From NCBI GenBank assembly GCA_044346175.1, contig JBIIZQ010000005.1, forward strand, positions 88,815 to 152,814: a stretch of DNA of 64,000 nt. Reading direction: 5' to 3'. A model generated the notes under the pieces. It worked only from the letters and a program-made list of their open reading frames with translations, ran no database searches and was not told where the DNA came from. Position numbers and translations under genes: made by a program. This DNA comes from JBJTUH01 sp044346175 (GTDB taxonomy: Bacteria; Cyanobacteriota; Vampirovibrionia; Vampirovibrionales; JAJTHC01). Below, piece after piece: positions 1 through 8,440 of this stretch; the stretch's first letter is position 1, and each line of letters opens with the position of its first letter.

Positions 1-1
1 C

Positions 2-2284
2 GGACATCCTGCGTGTATCCCTCAATTGTTGCAAGAAGTGGGCATAAAGTATGCCATTGTTTGGCGTGGCTTAAGGAATGATGCCCCTAATGTATGTTAT
101 TGGCGTACAGAGGAGCATGCAGCATCCCTTTTAACCTTGAAACTCACAGGGGGTTACTTTCAGCCATTTCTTCACGGGAAGCATTGGTGGGAGAATCCTG
201 AAGAGGAAGCCTTGGCATTACCGTACTATCTGCAAGACCCTCTTGATGCAAGCTCTCAAAGTCTTTCCGAGGCACGCATTGCGGGATACCCTTTTCCTAA
301 CTTACCGCAAGCGTTACAAACCTTTATTGAGGCACTTCAGGCATGCCACCCTGAATGTTTAACCATGGCGGGGATTCCTCCCTTACTTCCTGTGGGAGGA
401 GACCATCTGGGGATGCCTGTCATGTCTCACTTGAAAGCAATGCAGCGTGGCGGTGTACTCGCCTCACAGGCAACCTCATTGCATGACTACCTGCATCAAG
501 TGGCAGATTGTGTCTCTAGTGCAACGCAAGCGTCATTGCCGACTTACACGGGTAAATTGATGGCACAGCCAGTATGGCATGATGCGACATCACCCTCGGC
601 ACCTGCCCTGTTAACGGGTGTATGGAGTAGTCGTTTATGGTTAAAGCAGTGGCACAAACGGCTTGAGTGGCGGCTTGTGATTCAAATCCCCCAGCTGCTC
701 CAAGCTTTTGCACACGCTGAGAAAGACTCGTGTGGAAAACCTACCACACAAGACTATTTTGCCCGAGAGATTCGTTATACGCTTTCGCAATTGGAAGGCA
801 TGTATACCAAAGCTTGGCGTTTTTTATTGGAGAATACCCCTCATGATACCCTGTGTGGCTGTTCGGTCGATGCTGTGCATCAGGAGCAGGCACAACGCTA
901 CCAACACTGTGAAACCCTTTTGGATACGGTGTATCGTCATGCCCGAACGTCTTTGGTTCAAACTTCAGACCCCACCCTTACCCTTGCCTGCTATGAACCC
1001 TATACCAATCCAATTACGTGGGCGGTTGAGACGCTTGGAAAATCCTCGTGCTTAAAAAAGTGGGGTGACTCATTTTATGAGGGAACACTGCTTTGGCATG
1101 AAGAAACAAATTTTTCTCCTGATACACCCACGCCTTCAGCCGATGCACGCCATGACCAAGCTTACATCCCCACCTCACGTGCAAGCTGGCACCAAGCGGG
1201 GTATCTAAAAACGCATTTGGAAACCACCACCTACCACGATACCAATCGGGTACCTCTTTCGCACCGTTGGGCGACTACGCAGGAAACGCCCCATTGGCTA
1301 GCGGTATCTCCTCCCATGCCCTATGCCCCTTATCGACGGACGGAAGCCTTACCCCTTACAGGACAGACCCCCCTACCAGAAGGTATGGCGCCTGTGTCGG
1401 TGCATTTGGATACCAAAGCTTCTGAGGGTGTTGGTGTTTGGACATTGGCACATGGCACATTAAAGTTAAAGGTCAATCCGTCGGAGGGAACCCTCTATGT
1501 GGAGACACCTACCCAAAGGTTTCAAGTTTTTCTTGTAGGTGTTTGTGATGCTGGAGATAGCTATAACCGTTCGGCACAAAACCCACGTTTACCCATGATT
1601 GGGTTTGATATTGCAAGTGTATCGCCTTGGGTGCGTCATGCCCAGGCACCAGACATAGCCCAAGGACTCACGCTCACGCTGTCACCTAGTAGGACACAGC
1701 ATCCTGTCACGCAGGAGCCGCTCCCTACGGTCTATCTGCATTGGTATCTTGAGGCGCATCGTCCTGTGATTCATGCGGAAGTTAGTTTTGTGAATACGGC
1801 AAAAGATTGGCGTTTACAGTGTGTTTGGAAACCCGAATCGGGGTTCCGTCCTGAGCCAGTATCTCCTGAGCATCAACCGAGTCTTAGCTTGGAAGCAGGT
1901 ACACCCTGGGAAACCCCTTGGACGTTTCAACCCGAGCAGTATACCGTACCAGTATCTTTCTCAAATACAACCGTTTTACAGCCATGGCGGGAATGGCTCC
2001 CTTTAACTTTTCCTGTGCATACCCACTTTACCACTGCCTACGGCACTTGGTTTAGCGAGGGGCTTACAGAGTGGGAGTATTTTCCTGCGTGTGGCGTAGA
2101 CGCAACACAGGCAACCCATGAAGCCTTTGGATGCACATTGCATCGAGGGTTTGGTTGGTTAAGTCATCCTGACACAGGGACACGGTACGGCAATGCGGGC
2201 CCCTACATACCAACCCCCGAGGGGCAAGGTTTAAATCGACCCCTTCGGTATCGGTTTGCCTATGGAGCCATTCAAACGCCATAA
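2..2284 (+). CDS. Alpha-mannosidase, glycoside hydrolase family 38 (5' end outside window)
   Basis: This is a GH38 retaining alpha-mannosidase that trims alpha-mannosides. The reading frame is open from the first bases, so the gene begins left of the window; the TTG at 26 is only the first possible start codon inside it. The first residues (GHPACIPQLL) match the family segment directly after the catalytic Asp in D-x-F-G-H, so the nucleophile lies two or three codons beyond the edge. Around 840-890 the segment PHDTLCGCSVDAVH matches the conserved HD helix-bundle motif of the family. The C-terminal half is beta-rich, as in the GH38 beta-sandwich domain. About 760 residues are present, so only the N-terminal part of the catalytic barrel is missing. 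No signal peptide can be judged. A perfect stem-loop follows the stop. Confidence 0.85.
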   Translation, partial: GHPACIPQLLQEVGIKYAIVWRGLRNDAPNVCYWRTEEHAASLLTLKLTGGYFQPFLHGKHWWENPEEEALALPYYLQDPLDASSQSLSEARIAGYPFPNLPQALQTFIEALQACHPECLTMAGIPPLLPVGGDHLGMPVMSHLKAMQRGGVLASQATSLHDYLHQVADCVSSATQASLPTYTGKLMAQPVWHDATSPSAPALLTGVWSSRLWLKQWHKRLEWRLVIQIPQLLQAFAHAEKDSCGKPTTQDYFAREIRYTLSQLEGMYTKAWRFLLENTPHDTLCGCSVDAVHQEQAQRYQHCETLLDTVYRHARTSLVQTSDPTLTLACYEPYTNPITWAVETLGKSSCLKKWGDSFYEGTLLWHEETNFSPDTPTPSADARHDQAYIPTSRASWHQAGYLKTHLETTTYHDTNRVPLSHRWATTQETPHWLAVSPPMPYAPYRRTEALPLTGQTPLPEGMAPVSVHLDTKASEGVGVWTLAHGTLKLKVNPSEGTLYVETPTQRFQVFLVGVCDAGDSYNRSAQNPRLPMIGFDIASVSPWVRHAQAPDIAQGLTLTLSPSRTQHPVTQEPLPTVYLHWYLEAHRPVIHAEVSFVNTAKDWRLQCVWKPESGFRPEPVSPEHQPSLSLEAGTPWETPWTFQPEQYTVPVSFSNTTVLQPWREWLPLTFPVHTHFTTAYGTWFSEGLTEWEYFPACGVDATQATHEAFGCTLHRGFGWLSHPDTGTRYGNAGPYIPTPEGQGLNRPLRYRFAYGAIQTP

Positions 2285-2321
2285 AGCGAGAGAATTTAAA
2301 TGGGGTTGTTTATACAAAAAT

Positions 2322-2345
2322 AGTGCGTTATCCGCATAACGCACT
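2322..2345. terminator. Stem-loop after the mannosidase gene
   Basis: A perfect 10-bp stem (AGTGCGTTAT) closes on a 4-base loop. A run of A lies on its left side, so the T tract reads on the minus strand; on the plus strand the tail is poor. It may still mark the 3' end of the mannosidase transcript. Confidence 0.5.
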
Positions 2346-2379
2346 TGACCTAAAGGATGCTCTTGTATACCATGATTAT
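2345..2379 (+). promoter_or_regulatory. Possible sigma-70-like promoter for the small hydrophobic ORF
   Basis: TTGACC at 2345-2350 is followed after 17 bases by TACCAT. It lies about 65 bases before the small ORF at 2445. The -10 matches consensus at four of six positions only. Confidence 0.3.
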
Positions 2380-2444
2380 GGGTGAGTGTAAAGAATGTAA
2401 AAAGCACCCACTTTACAACTGAAATTCTTTAGAAAGGACATGCC

Positions 2445-2522
2445 ATGGAATTTATTATCCATAGCGATGTTATCATCATGATCATCAAGATGATAACTAA
2501 AATTGCATCCATTTACATGTAG
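2445..2522 (+). CDS. Possible 25-residue hydrophobic peptide
   Basis: A short ATG-to-TAG frame would encode a peptide rich in Ile and Met with few charges (starting MEFIIHSDVIIMIIKM). AAAGGA lies about eight bases before the ATG. The leader before it can fold (AAAGAAT-GTAAA pairing with TTTAC and ATTCTTT, about 2389-2431), placing the ribosome-binding site just after the hairpin. A strong bidirectional terminator begins 10 bases after the stop. A structured leader, a tiny membrane-type peptide and an immediate terminator are the usual design of type I toxin or small membrane-protein mRNAs. No antisense RNA promoter is proven and no known family is recognised. Equally it may be chance coding in a leader RNA. 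Confidence 0.3.
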   Translation: MEFIIHSDVIIMIIKMITKIASIYM

Positions 2523-2532
2523 CGTAAAACTT

Positions 2533-2573
2533 AAAAAAGCCTTTTCTAGCTGAACCCTAGGAGGGGCTTTTTT
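2533..2573. terminator. Strong bidirectional intrinsic terminator
   Basis: AAAAAAGCC at 2533-2541 pairs with GGGGCTTTTTT ending at 2573. With G-U pairs the stem is about 17 bp around a 7-base loop. T tracts follow on both strands. It ends the small hydrophobic ORF on the plus strand and could also stop minus-strand transcripts coming from the M16 gene. Confidence 0.75.
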
Positions 2574-2691
2574 AGCACTCATGACTTCTATTCCAAATAA
2601 ACAAAGAAATCACTGCACAAAAGACCGAGCTTGCGTTGAATTAGTTTACACAAGCTATTGATTCACCATACATATATAGTAGGTCAAAGTG

Positions 2692-2720
2692 TTGCATTTT
2701 GCAACATTTATTTTAAAATA
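2692..2720 (+). promoter_or_regulatory. Palindromic operator-like site overlapping a possible promoter
   Basis: GTTGCA-TTT-TGCAAC is a perfect inverted repeat. TTGCAT inside it is followed after 16 bases by TAAAAT, a fair -35/-10 pair, so a repressor bound here would cover the -35. A related arrangement, GTTACA-TTAT-TGCAAC, occurs at 11122-11137. The output would be the structured RNA just downstream. Confidence 0.3.
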
Positions 2721-2736
2721 TCATCCATTTAGAGGA

Positions 2737-2810
2737 GAAAGCCCCCTTCGGGAAATGTCCATCAGATGGATACTCAAGAGTCTCAGGTACAAGTACCATA
2801 AGGCTTTTTC
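2737..2810 (+). ncRNA. Candidate structured small RNA with its own terminator
   Basis: Four short hairpins lie in a row: CC-UUCG-GG near 2745-2752, TCCAT/ATGGA at 2758-2770, ACT/AGT at 2772-2781 and GGTA/TACC at 2786-2797. All are closed by an outer pairing of AAAGCC (2738-2743) with GGCTTT (2802-2807), which runs into a T tract. A possible promoter sits about 20-45 bases upstream. No coding frame explains this packing. It matches no RNA family I can name. Confidence 0.3.
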
Positions 2811-2909
2811 AGGCTTCTGCGGACGCTACGCACTGCATTGATTCGTAAAATGAACCCATCCAATTTTATGGCATGACCTTAAAAGAGCTTTTGTCACCTT
2901 CTATAGCTC

Positions 2910-2990
2910 TCGATGGATACCCATGTTTCATCTGTATGACAGTAACACATGGGTATCGTCATGCCGACGAAAGTCGGAATCCAGAAAGAG
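2910..2990. repeat. Palindromic intergenic repeats (two units)
   Basis: The first unit pairs GATACCCATGT with ACATGGGTATC. The second reads CGTCATGCCGAC-GAAA-GTCGGAATCC and is the reverse form of the repeat seen at 11262, 54328 and 56155. The common plan is GGAT, a variable short stem, then ATGACG. Confidence 0.6.
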
Positions 2991-3068
2991 AGCTGACATT
3001 TAAACCTTACTCCCATTCTCCTTGCAGGGAGAGGCGTAGGAGGAGCGGGTACAAGCCAACACCTTATG

Positions 3069-6000
3069 TTAGGTTGCTAAAGGGTGCCATGCAAAGGTTT
3101 CCAGAGAAGGTTTAGGGGCTTTTGTACTAGAAGACCCCTCTTGTTTTTCAGTGTGATGCCAACGAATAGGCGTTGCCTGATTTTGAAGGCTCTTGGGAGA
3201 AAGTTTCCAAGGGGCTACCAAGGGCTTGAGTTGAAGGGTATCCAACACGCTTTGATTGGCTGTGATAACACTTTGCGAGGGTTTGTTGAATGCTTGTACC
3301 AGCATTGCCTGAAAAGCCTTGGCGGTTTCTTCGGGGTGTTGCTTCATGTGTTCAAGTTGCTCAATCGTTTCCTCGGGGGAGGGCGTGCCTCCGTGGCGAT
3401 GGGTGGCAATGGATTGTGCCAAACCGCTTTGAGAGAGTGTACTTTCCTTCAAGCCTGTGATGAGCTGGTCAATACACCCTACAAGGGTTTCGATTTGAAT
3501 CGGCTTTTCGGCAAGGCTATCCAGTGCATTTTGAAGCGTATGGGTACTTTCTTTGAGTTTGTCTTTTGACGTATGGGACGCAATGACCCATCGGTCTTGA
3601 TTTTGCCCTGATTTATGACTCTTCATGTAGGTGGCATAACCAAGCTGACTTTCGTCGTTACGGAAGGCTTCATAAAGAAGGGTCAAGTTTAGGTACATAG
3701 GGGCGAGATGCCGCAACAAGCGTGTTTGATTATCTTTTGCCGCAGGGAGTAACCACTGACGTTGCAAAATAACTTGGTCGTCCAAGTCATTATTTGCAAA
3801 GGAAGCAAGGGTGTCTTGTTTAATGTTAAGCGTTGCACGTTGGTTTGGATGCGACTTTACAGGGAGTTTTAAGACGGTAGCTTGTGCGATGTCGGTCAGT
3901 TGGGTCTTATCAACAGGGCCCGTTACGGTGAGGGTATGAGACTGCTGATGCTGATAGGGTTGTAAAAGTTTGGAGACCATGGCAGGTGTGAACTGTGCCA
4001 CAGCTTTTTTGATGTGGGCTTGCGGTTCGGTTAAAGGATGGTGGGTGTCTGTGGTAGGGTGTAAACTCAGGCGTAAATACTCGTTGCCTTCTGCGGTACG
4101 TCCACTTTGCAACATGTCGAGAACATTGTAGGTATTCTGTTTGGTTTGTTGTAACAACTTGGGGTCACGGATAGGGCCTTGCAATAAAAGCTTTTGCATT
4201 AAGCGGGTCATTTCAGGGACTTTTTCAGGCAACCCTGATACGTGAATGTTGAGGTGGCTAGGTAGAACATTCACCCCGTAACTGAGACCGTGTTCATCAA
4301 CAAACTGCTGGAACCCTTCCGAGGACTCCCCCGCAACACCCAGTTGATACAGTCCTGTGAGTACGTGGGCATAAGGCTGAAAGTTTTTGTCACTTTGCCA
4401 AGGGGTGACATGGTTGTGTTTTAAAATCACGCTCATGCCCACTTTAGGGGCAAAGGGGTCCTGTTTTAAAAGCCATTCTCCGCCATGGGGTGCGTCTATC
4501 GTGAGGGTGTTGTTAGGTAATTTACCACCAAAACGACTCGCAAGCGGTTTTTTTACCTCCGCATCTTGCACAGGAGCCTCCGTAGGATGATTTACTTTTG
4601 AAGCTTTTTTTGCAGATGAGAGACTAAAAAAACGTGGTAACTCAAGGGCTGGTAAGCGATTGCCCTTTTTTTCAGGAAGGAGTGCGATGGTATACCACGC
4701 ATCAGGTTTAGGAACCCGTTGTTTTAACCACTTCTGTACACCCTCTGGCGTGACGGCACTGAGGGCTTTTCGATATTGTCCCTCGATACTCTCTCCTTCT
4801 TTGGGAAGAAACACCCCACTATGATATTCCAGCCACCCATGGGCGATACCTTCCAACAGATTATGTTTGCCAGAAGGGGATTCCTTGAGTGTTGCGATAT
4901 CGTCTTTAATGGCAATTTTTGCTGCTTCAATGCTTCGAGTGGAGGGTAACTTCCCCTGATGAACCTGACGGTAAAGTGTCTTTTTGATGTTGTGTAACTG
5001 TTCAAAGAGTTGTCGAGGTTTGTGGGTTTCTGCCGTAATACCAATGGCTTCTGCAAAGTGCTTTTGTCCGAGTTCAATGTCAAGGTCATCCAAAGCTTGT
5101 GTTTTATATACCCAATGTTTCACCAAACTCTCGGGTTGCCACATACCGTTGAGCATGTGTGACGCAATATTCTGATAAATGTCTTTAGGGTCTAGCTCAT
5201 GAGGTGGCAATTGACGAGCTTCTCTTGATTGCCATAAAATTCTGGCACCAGATACCGCTTGGGCGGTTTCTTTGCTTCTAGGGTTGTAAAAAACATCAGG
5301 CTTTTTGGGGTACGCAGGGTAGTTAAATAACACTTCGTCCGATTCCTTCTGTGATGTTCCTAAAGGTGTATCTGGCTTTGTCTGTGTGCTATTGCTGGAT
5401 AAGGGCTTGATATGAAGGCTTGGGTGTAAATTTGAAACAGGTGCCTGACGTTTTTCCGACAAGGGTTGCCATTGTCCGTCATACAAGGTATGGATGATGG
5501 GTAAAAGCTCATGGTCAGGTGGTATATCACCTGAAATCACAAGCATACGGTTACTTGGATGGTAATGCGTTTTGTAAAACTGTGCGAGGGCTTCAGGGGT
5601 AAAGGTTTTGATGTCTTTTTGGCTCCCAAGAGGATGATGCTCATAGGGTGTATTGCGAAAAACCCCTCGACCCACAGCGTGTTGTGCTTTTTTTTCAACC
5701 GTATCTTGATGAAGACGAATCTCCTCACTAATCACCCCTCTCTCCCGTATGACATCCTTAGCCTCAAAGGGTGCTGAGGCGATAAGGCGTGACGCATGAG
5801 CCTTGAGGACATCATGGAGGTGTACTTTAGGAATATCATGCGTGTAGTAGCGAGTCCAGTCTTGGCTGGTCATGGCGTTGGTATCTAGCCCTTTACGTCT
5901 TAAGAAGTCAAAGGCTTTTGGTACTGTGGCATGGGGTAAAGTAGCAGCAACCTTTTGCTTCTTATTGGCATCGGCTTCACCATCGGCTACGAGATGCTCC

Positions 6001-6380
6001 AAGAAGTGTGCCATGCCCTGTTGTGTGTTGAGTTCATGGCGGGTTCCTACCCCAACACAGTCACTGACATTGACGACAGGTAGACGGGTGTCTCTTGCCA
6101 GTAAGACGTGGAGACCATTTTTCAACTCATAATGTGAGGCAGGGGTATCATGTTGAAATATCTGTATGCTTGGATGTTTTTTAATGTGAAGACTTTCAAG
6201 CGAGTCTGGGGCTTGCGTTCCACGCTTCAGTGGTGCTTCAGTGGTAGAGCTTGAAGGGGGGCGTACTTCTTTCTCAGTTTTATCAGTGGGTTCTTGGTGT
6301 TCTGTCCCAAAGCGTTTCAAGGATGTGGATGGATGACGCAACGTGAGAGAAGAGGGTGAAACGACTGAAGAAAGACGCAT
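3069..6380 (-). CDS. Large M16-family zinc metallopeptidase
   Basis: Two M16 (pitrilysin/insulinase) modules are joined in one 1103-residue chain. The inverted zinc motif HFLEH is at residues 125-129, and the distal glutamate segment ERGVISEEI follows about 75 residues later, so the first half is the catalytic one. The second half (about 640-1040) has the fold-type sequence without the zinc motif, as in paired M16 proteins. The first 75 residues are Ser/Thr/Pro-rich and contain RFG at 24-26. I see no signal peptide, so a cytoplasmic or unconventional location must be considered. It stands alone on its strand. A TATACT hexamer at 6461-6466 (minus) is a possible -10. Substrates are probably peptides or partly unfolded proteins, from family knowledge. 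Confidence 0.88.
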   Translation of the reverse strand: MRLSSVVSPSSLTLRHPSTSLKRFGTEHQEPTDKTEKEVRPPSSSTTEAPLKRGTQAPDSLESLHIKKHPSIQIFQHDTPASHYELKNGLHVLLARDTRLPVVNVSDCVGVGTRHELNTQQGMAHFLEHLVADGEADANKKQKVAATLPHATVPKAFDFLRRKGLDTNAMTSQDWTRYYTHDIPKVHLHDVLKAHASRLIASAPFEAKDVIRERGVISEEIRLHQDTVEKKAQHAVGRGVFRNTPYEHHPLGSQKDIKTFTPEALAQFYKTHYHPSNRMLVISGDIPPDHELLPIIHTLYDGQWQPLSEKRQAPVSNLHPSLHIKPLSSNSTQTKPDTPLGTSQKESDEVLFNYPAYPKKPDVFYNPRSKETAQAVSGARILWQSREARQLPPHELDPKDIYQNIASHMLNGMWQPESLVKHWVYKTQALDDLDIELGQKHFAEAIGITAETHKPRQLFEQLHNIKKTLYRQVHQGKLPSTRSIEAAKIAIKDDIATLKESPSGKHNLLEGIAHGWLEYHSGVFLPKEGESIEGQYRKALSAVTPEGVQKWLKQRVPKPDAWYTIALLPEKKGNRLPALELPRFFSLSSAKKASKVNHPTEAPVQDAEVKKPLASRFGGKLPNNTLTIDAPHGGEWLLKQDPFAPKVGMSVILKHNHVTPWQSDKNFQPYAHVLTGLYQLGVAGESSEGFQQFVDEHGLSYGVNVLPSHLNIHVSGLPEKVPEMTRLMQKLLLQGPIRDPKLLQQTKQNTYNVLDMLQSGRTAEGNEYLRLSLHPTTDTHHPLTEPQAHIKKAVAQFTPAMVSKLLQPYQHQQSHTLTVTGPVDKTQLTDIAQATVLKLPVKSHPNQRATLNIKQDTLASFANNDLDDQVILQRQWLLPAAKDNQTRLLRHLAPMYLNLTLLYEAFRNDESQLGYATYMKSHKSGQNQDRWVIASHTSKDKLKESTHTLQNALDSLAEKPIQIETLVGCIDQLITGLKESTLSQSGLAQSIATHRHGGTPSPEETIEQLEHMKQHPEETAKAFQAMLVQAFNKPSQSVITANQSVLDTLQLKPLVAPWKLSPKSLQNQATPIRWHHTEKQEGSSSTKAPKPSLETFAWHPLAT

Positions 6381-6692
6381 AAACGATGTACCACTGAAAC
6401 CTTCTGTGTTTAAGACGTGACATGGACTTATTGAGGTTTGTTACGATTGAAGTAGGCTTTAGTATAGCAGAGTTTCTCACCTATTGGGCTGACTTTTTGT
6501 AAACCGCCCTTTGAACGCAACGAAATATTACGAACATCACTCATAGGATGATACGCCTAAGAAATGTTTCAAGATGTCTTCCTGCTTCAAGATGTCTTCT
6601 TGAGTGCGTCTGTTTTTGAAATCGCTTCACGCATCTCTTGTGTGGGCTTGTTTGACGTGTCTATAGGTGTCTATGAAAGGACTGATTCTACG
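6381..6692. other. Divergent intergenic region with tandem duplication
   Basis: This space separates the minus-strand M16 gene from the plus-strand small-protein operon. TATACT on the minus strand at 6461-6466 may serve the M16 gene. At 6568-6603 an 18-base unit (TTCAAGATGTCTTC plus four bases) occurs twice in tandem with two mismatches. An open frame covers the duplication but the likely start of the gene is at 6693. Confidence 0.5.
6568..6603. repeat. 18-base tandem duplication
   Basis: Two adjacent copies beginning TTCAAGATGTCTTC differ only near their ends. They lie about 90 bases before the MGLAA gene. Similar near-perfect duplications with 16-18 base periods occur at 25616, 32281 and 32455. 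Confidence 0.7.
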
Positions 6693-7028
6693 ATGATGAT
6701 GGGCTTAGCTGCAACACACGCACGTATTTTAGGACTGCACAGTAAAAAAATTGAACTTGAGTTTACCTTGGAGCAAATTGCCCAATCTCAGCAAAGTTTG
6801 GCAAATGAACAGCTTAATCTTATCAATATCTCCTCAACCTTTGAACCCGAAAGTGCTGAAGCACGACGTTTACAGCAAAAGCTTTTGTATGTTCAGGCTC
6901 AAGATAAATTCTACTCTTTGCAGTCTGCGCGTTCTCAAAACCAGCATAATATGGTGCAAACTGAGTTGGAAACCCTGAAAAAGATTCAAGAAAAAGCAGT
7001 TGAAAACGTCTTTAAACCCTTCTCATAA
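6693..7028 (+). CDS. Small helical MGLAA-type protein, paralogue 1
   Basis: This 111-residue protein is paralogous to the one at 22268-22597: both begin MGLAA(T/S)HAR, continue with a charged helix, share an IAQS(Q/R)Q segment and a PES/PDS segment, and end with a VQTELETLKKIQ / VSDEVETVKKVQ helix. I expect a mostly alpha-helical, coiled-coil protein with no signal peptide. ATG-ATG-ATG at 6693-6701 follows AAAGGA by about 10 bases; the frame is open further upstream but without a ribosome site. A glycine-rich protein and a TPR protein follow at 44- and 51-base spacings on the same strand, suggesting one operon. I recall such MGLAAS-type hypothetical proteins from Melainabacteria-like genomes, but no function. 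It could be a structural or chaperone-like partner of the glycine-rich protein. Confidence 0.75.
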   Translation: MMMGLAATHARILGLHSKKIELEFTLEQIAQSQQSLANEQLNLINISSTFEPESAEARRLQQKLLYVQAQDKFYSLQSARSQNQHNMVQTELETLKKIQEKAVENVFKPFS

Positions 7029-7072
7029 CCCTCTTTACCCATTCTTGAGGAGCCTATTAAGGTTGTTTAGTC

Positions 7073-8389
7073 ATGATGATGATGACCTATAAAAATGATT
7101 CTAACCTTGTGATTCTCAACCGTTATGGCAAAATGAACGGGGATAACAAGGCAGAACTCTATGAAACCTATGACCGTATCCGTGATTTAACCGTTTCGGG
7201 ACCTACCATCGGTGCCAATGGCTTAGGTAAAATAGGTAGTTTTGCGATGAACCTTGCCCGTTCGGTGAGTGGTGCACCTTTCTTGCCCACTTTTGGCAGT
7301 GAGGCGGTTTTAATTCCTGGTACCAGTTATTACGGGCCTCAAAGTGGGGGCAATGGTGCCAATGTTCCTGCTGCTGAAGCCGCATTTGGTTTATCACCCT
7401 TTGGTCAATACCCTGGCTTTGATACCACAGGGGGACTTGCTGCGAATATCCCCTTGGAGGCTTTCCAAGCCAATAGTCTTTCTGCTCAAACGCCTTCTCT
7501 TGGGATGTTTGCTGGGGGTGCCTCTTTTCTTGGGAATATTGACCAAGTTGCAGGTATCCAAGCCCCTGCCCAAAAACCCAATTTTTTTGCACAAGTGGGT
7601 AAGGGCATTGCGGGGGTTGCTGGCGGCGTGGGGGTTATGGCACTTGCGATTTTACAGAGCCTTGCAAGTGGCGGGTATCGTCCAGCCATTGGGGGAGCGA
7701 ATTCTTCGGGGGTTGGGGGCTTCAATACTTTGAGTAACCCGTTAGGTTTGGGCGGTATTGGTGGGGCTTACGGTAGTAATTTAATGGGTAGCTCAGGTGG
7801 GAGCCTATTGGGGTCTAACTTTGCGTCATCGGGTTTTAGCGGATTTGGTGGGTTTGCGTCTCAGTTGGCAGGTCAAGGCTTTGGCGGCACGGGAACTTCT
7901 CTTGCGATGCAGGGTGGTATTGGTGCTGACTTTGAAGACCTTACCGATATGGTTGGCTTTGAGTCGTCTGGCTTTCAGAGTGGTAGGGTCGCTGGCGGGG
8001 CAAGTCCTGTTACAGGCAATTTAGTGAATGGCTTGAGTTTAGCCAGTGGTGCTTTAGCAGGGTCGGGGTTTGGTCGAAACTTTGTCATGCCCTTAGCAGG
8101 TATTGCGAGTGGTATTGGTGGCTTACTCACTACGCTAGGACCCTTCTTGGGCCCCTGGGGTAGTGTGGCACTTTCGACAGGCTCTATTTTATCAGGCGCA
8201 GCGGGGGCTGTGAATCAGTCTTTCCAACATGTGCAGAGTCGCTTTCTTGTGAATGCTGACAGTATCTTGACGCAAAAGGTGCGTAACCTCGAAATCACGG
8301 GGAAAATGTTAGATGCTCAAGAAGACATTATGAAAAAGCTACTTAAAGATGAAGCCGATGGTGATAAAAAACTTCTTGAGAACTTATAA
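7073..8389 (+). CDS. Glycine-rich protein of unknown function
   Basis: A 438-residue protein with three parts. Residues 1-55 are polar and charged. Residues about 55-375 are rich in Gly, Ala, Ser, Leu and Phe with many GG and FGG steps and several weakly hydrophobic stretches (for example about 178-200 and 340-375). The last 50 residues form a charged helix, probably coiled coil. The start is a run of four ATG codons. There is no classical signal peptide. The composition resembles surface or self-assembling proteins, but that is only an impression. Its place between a small helical protein and a large TPR protein suggests a shared assembly or export role. I recognise no family. Confidence 0.75.
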   Translation: MMMMTYKNDSNLVILNRYGKMNGDNKAELYETYDRIRDLTVSGPTIGANGLGKIGSFAMNLARSVSGAPFLPTFGSEAVLIPGTSYYGPQSGGNGANVPAAEAAFGLSPFGQYPGFDTTGGLAANIPLEAFQANSLSAQTPSLGMFAGGASFLGNIDQVAGIQAPAQKPNFFAQVGKGIAGVAGGVGVMALAILQSLASGGYRPAIGGANSSGVGGFNTLSNPLGLGGIGGAYGSNLMGSSGGSLLGSNFASSGFSGFGGFASQLAGQGFGGTGTSLAMQGGIGADFEDLTDMVGFESSGFQSGRVAGGASPVTGNLVNGLSLASGALAGSGFGRNFVMPLAGIASGIGGLLTTLGPFLGPWGSVALSTGSILSGAAGAVNQSFQHVQSRFLVNADSILTQKVRNLEITGKMLDAQEDIMKKLLKDEADGDKKLLENL

Positions 8390-8440
8390 AAACCTTCCTT
8401 TGATGGAGGATGGTATTAAGAGGATGGTCATGACGGTGAT

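Larger units (their letters stand above)
2285..3068. other. Intergenic block, 784 bases
   Basis: Between the mannosidase and the M16 gene lie, in order, a stem-loop, a possible hydrophobic-peptide cassette with terminator, a palindromic site, a structured-RNA candidate and, at about 2908-2990, two copies of the short palindromic repeat family. I see no longer gene here. The 68- and 80-codon frames in this block run across the terminator and the repeats and are not credible. Confidence 0.6.
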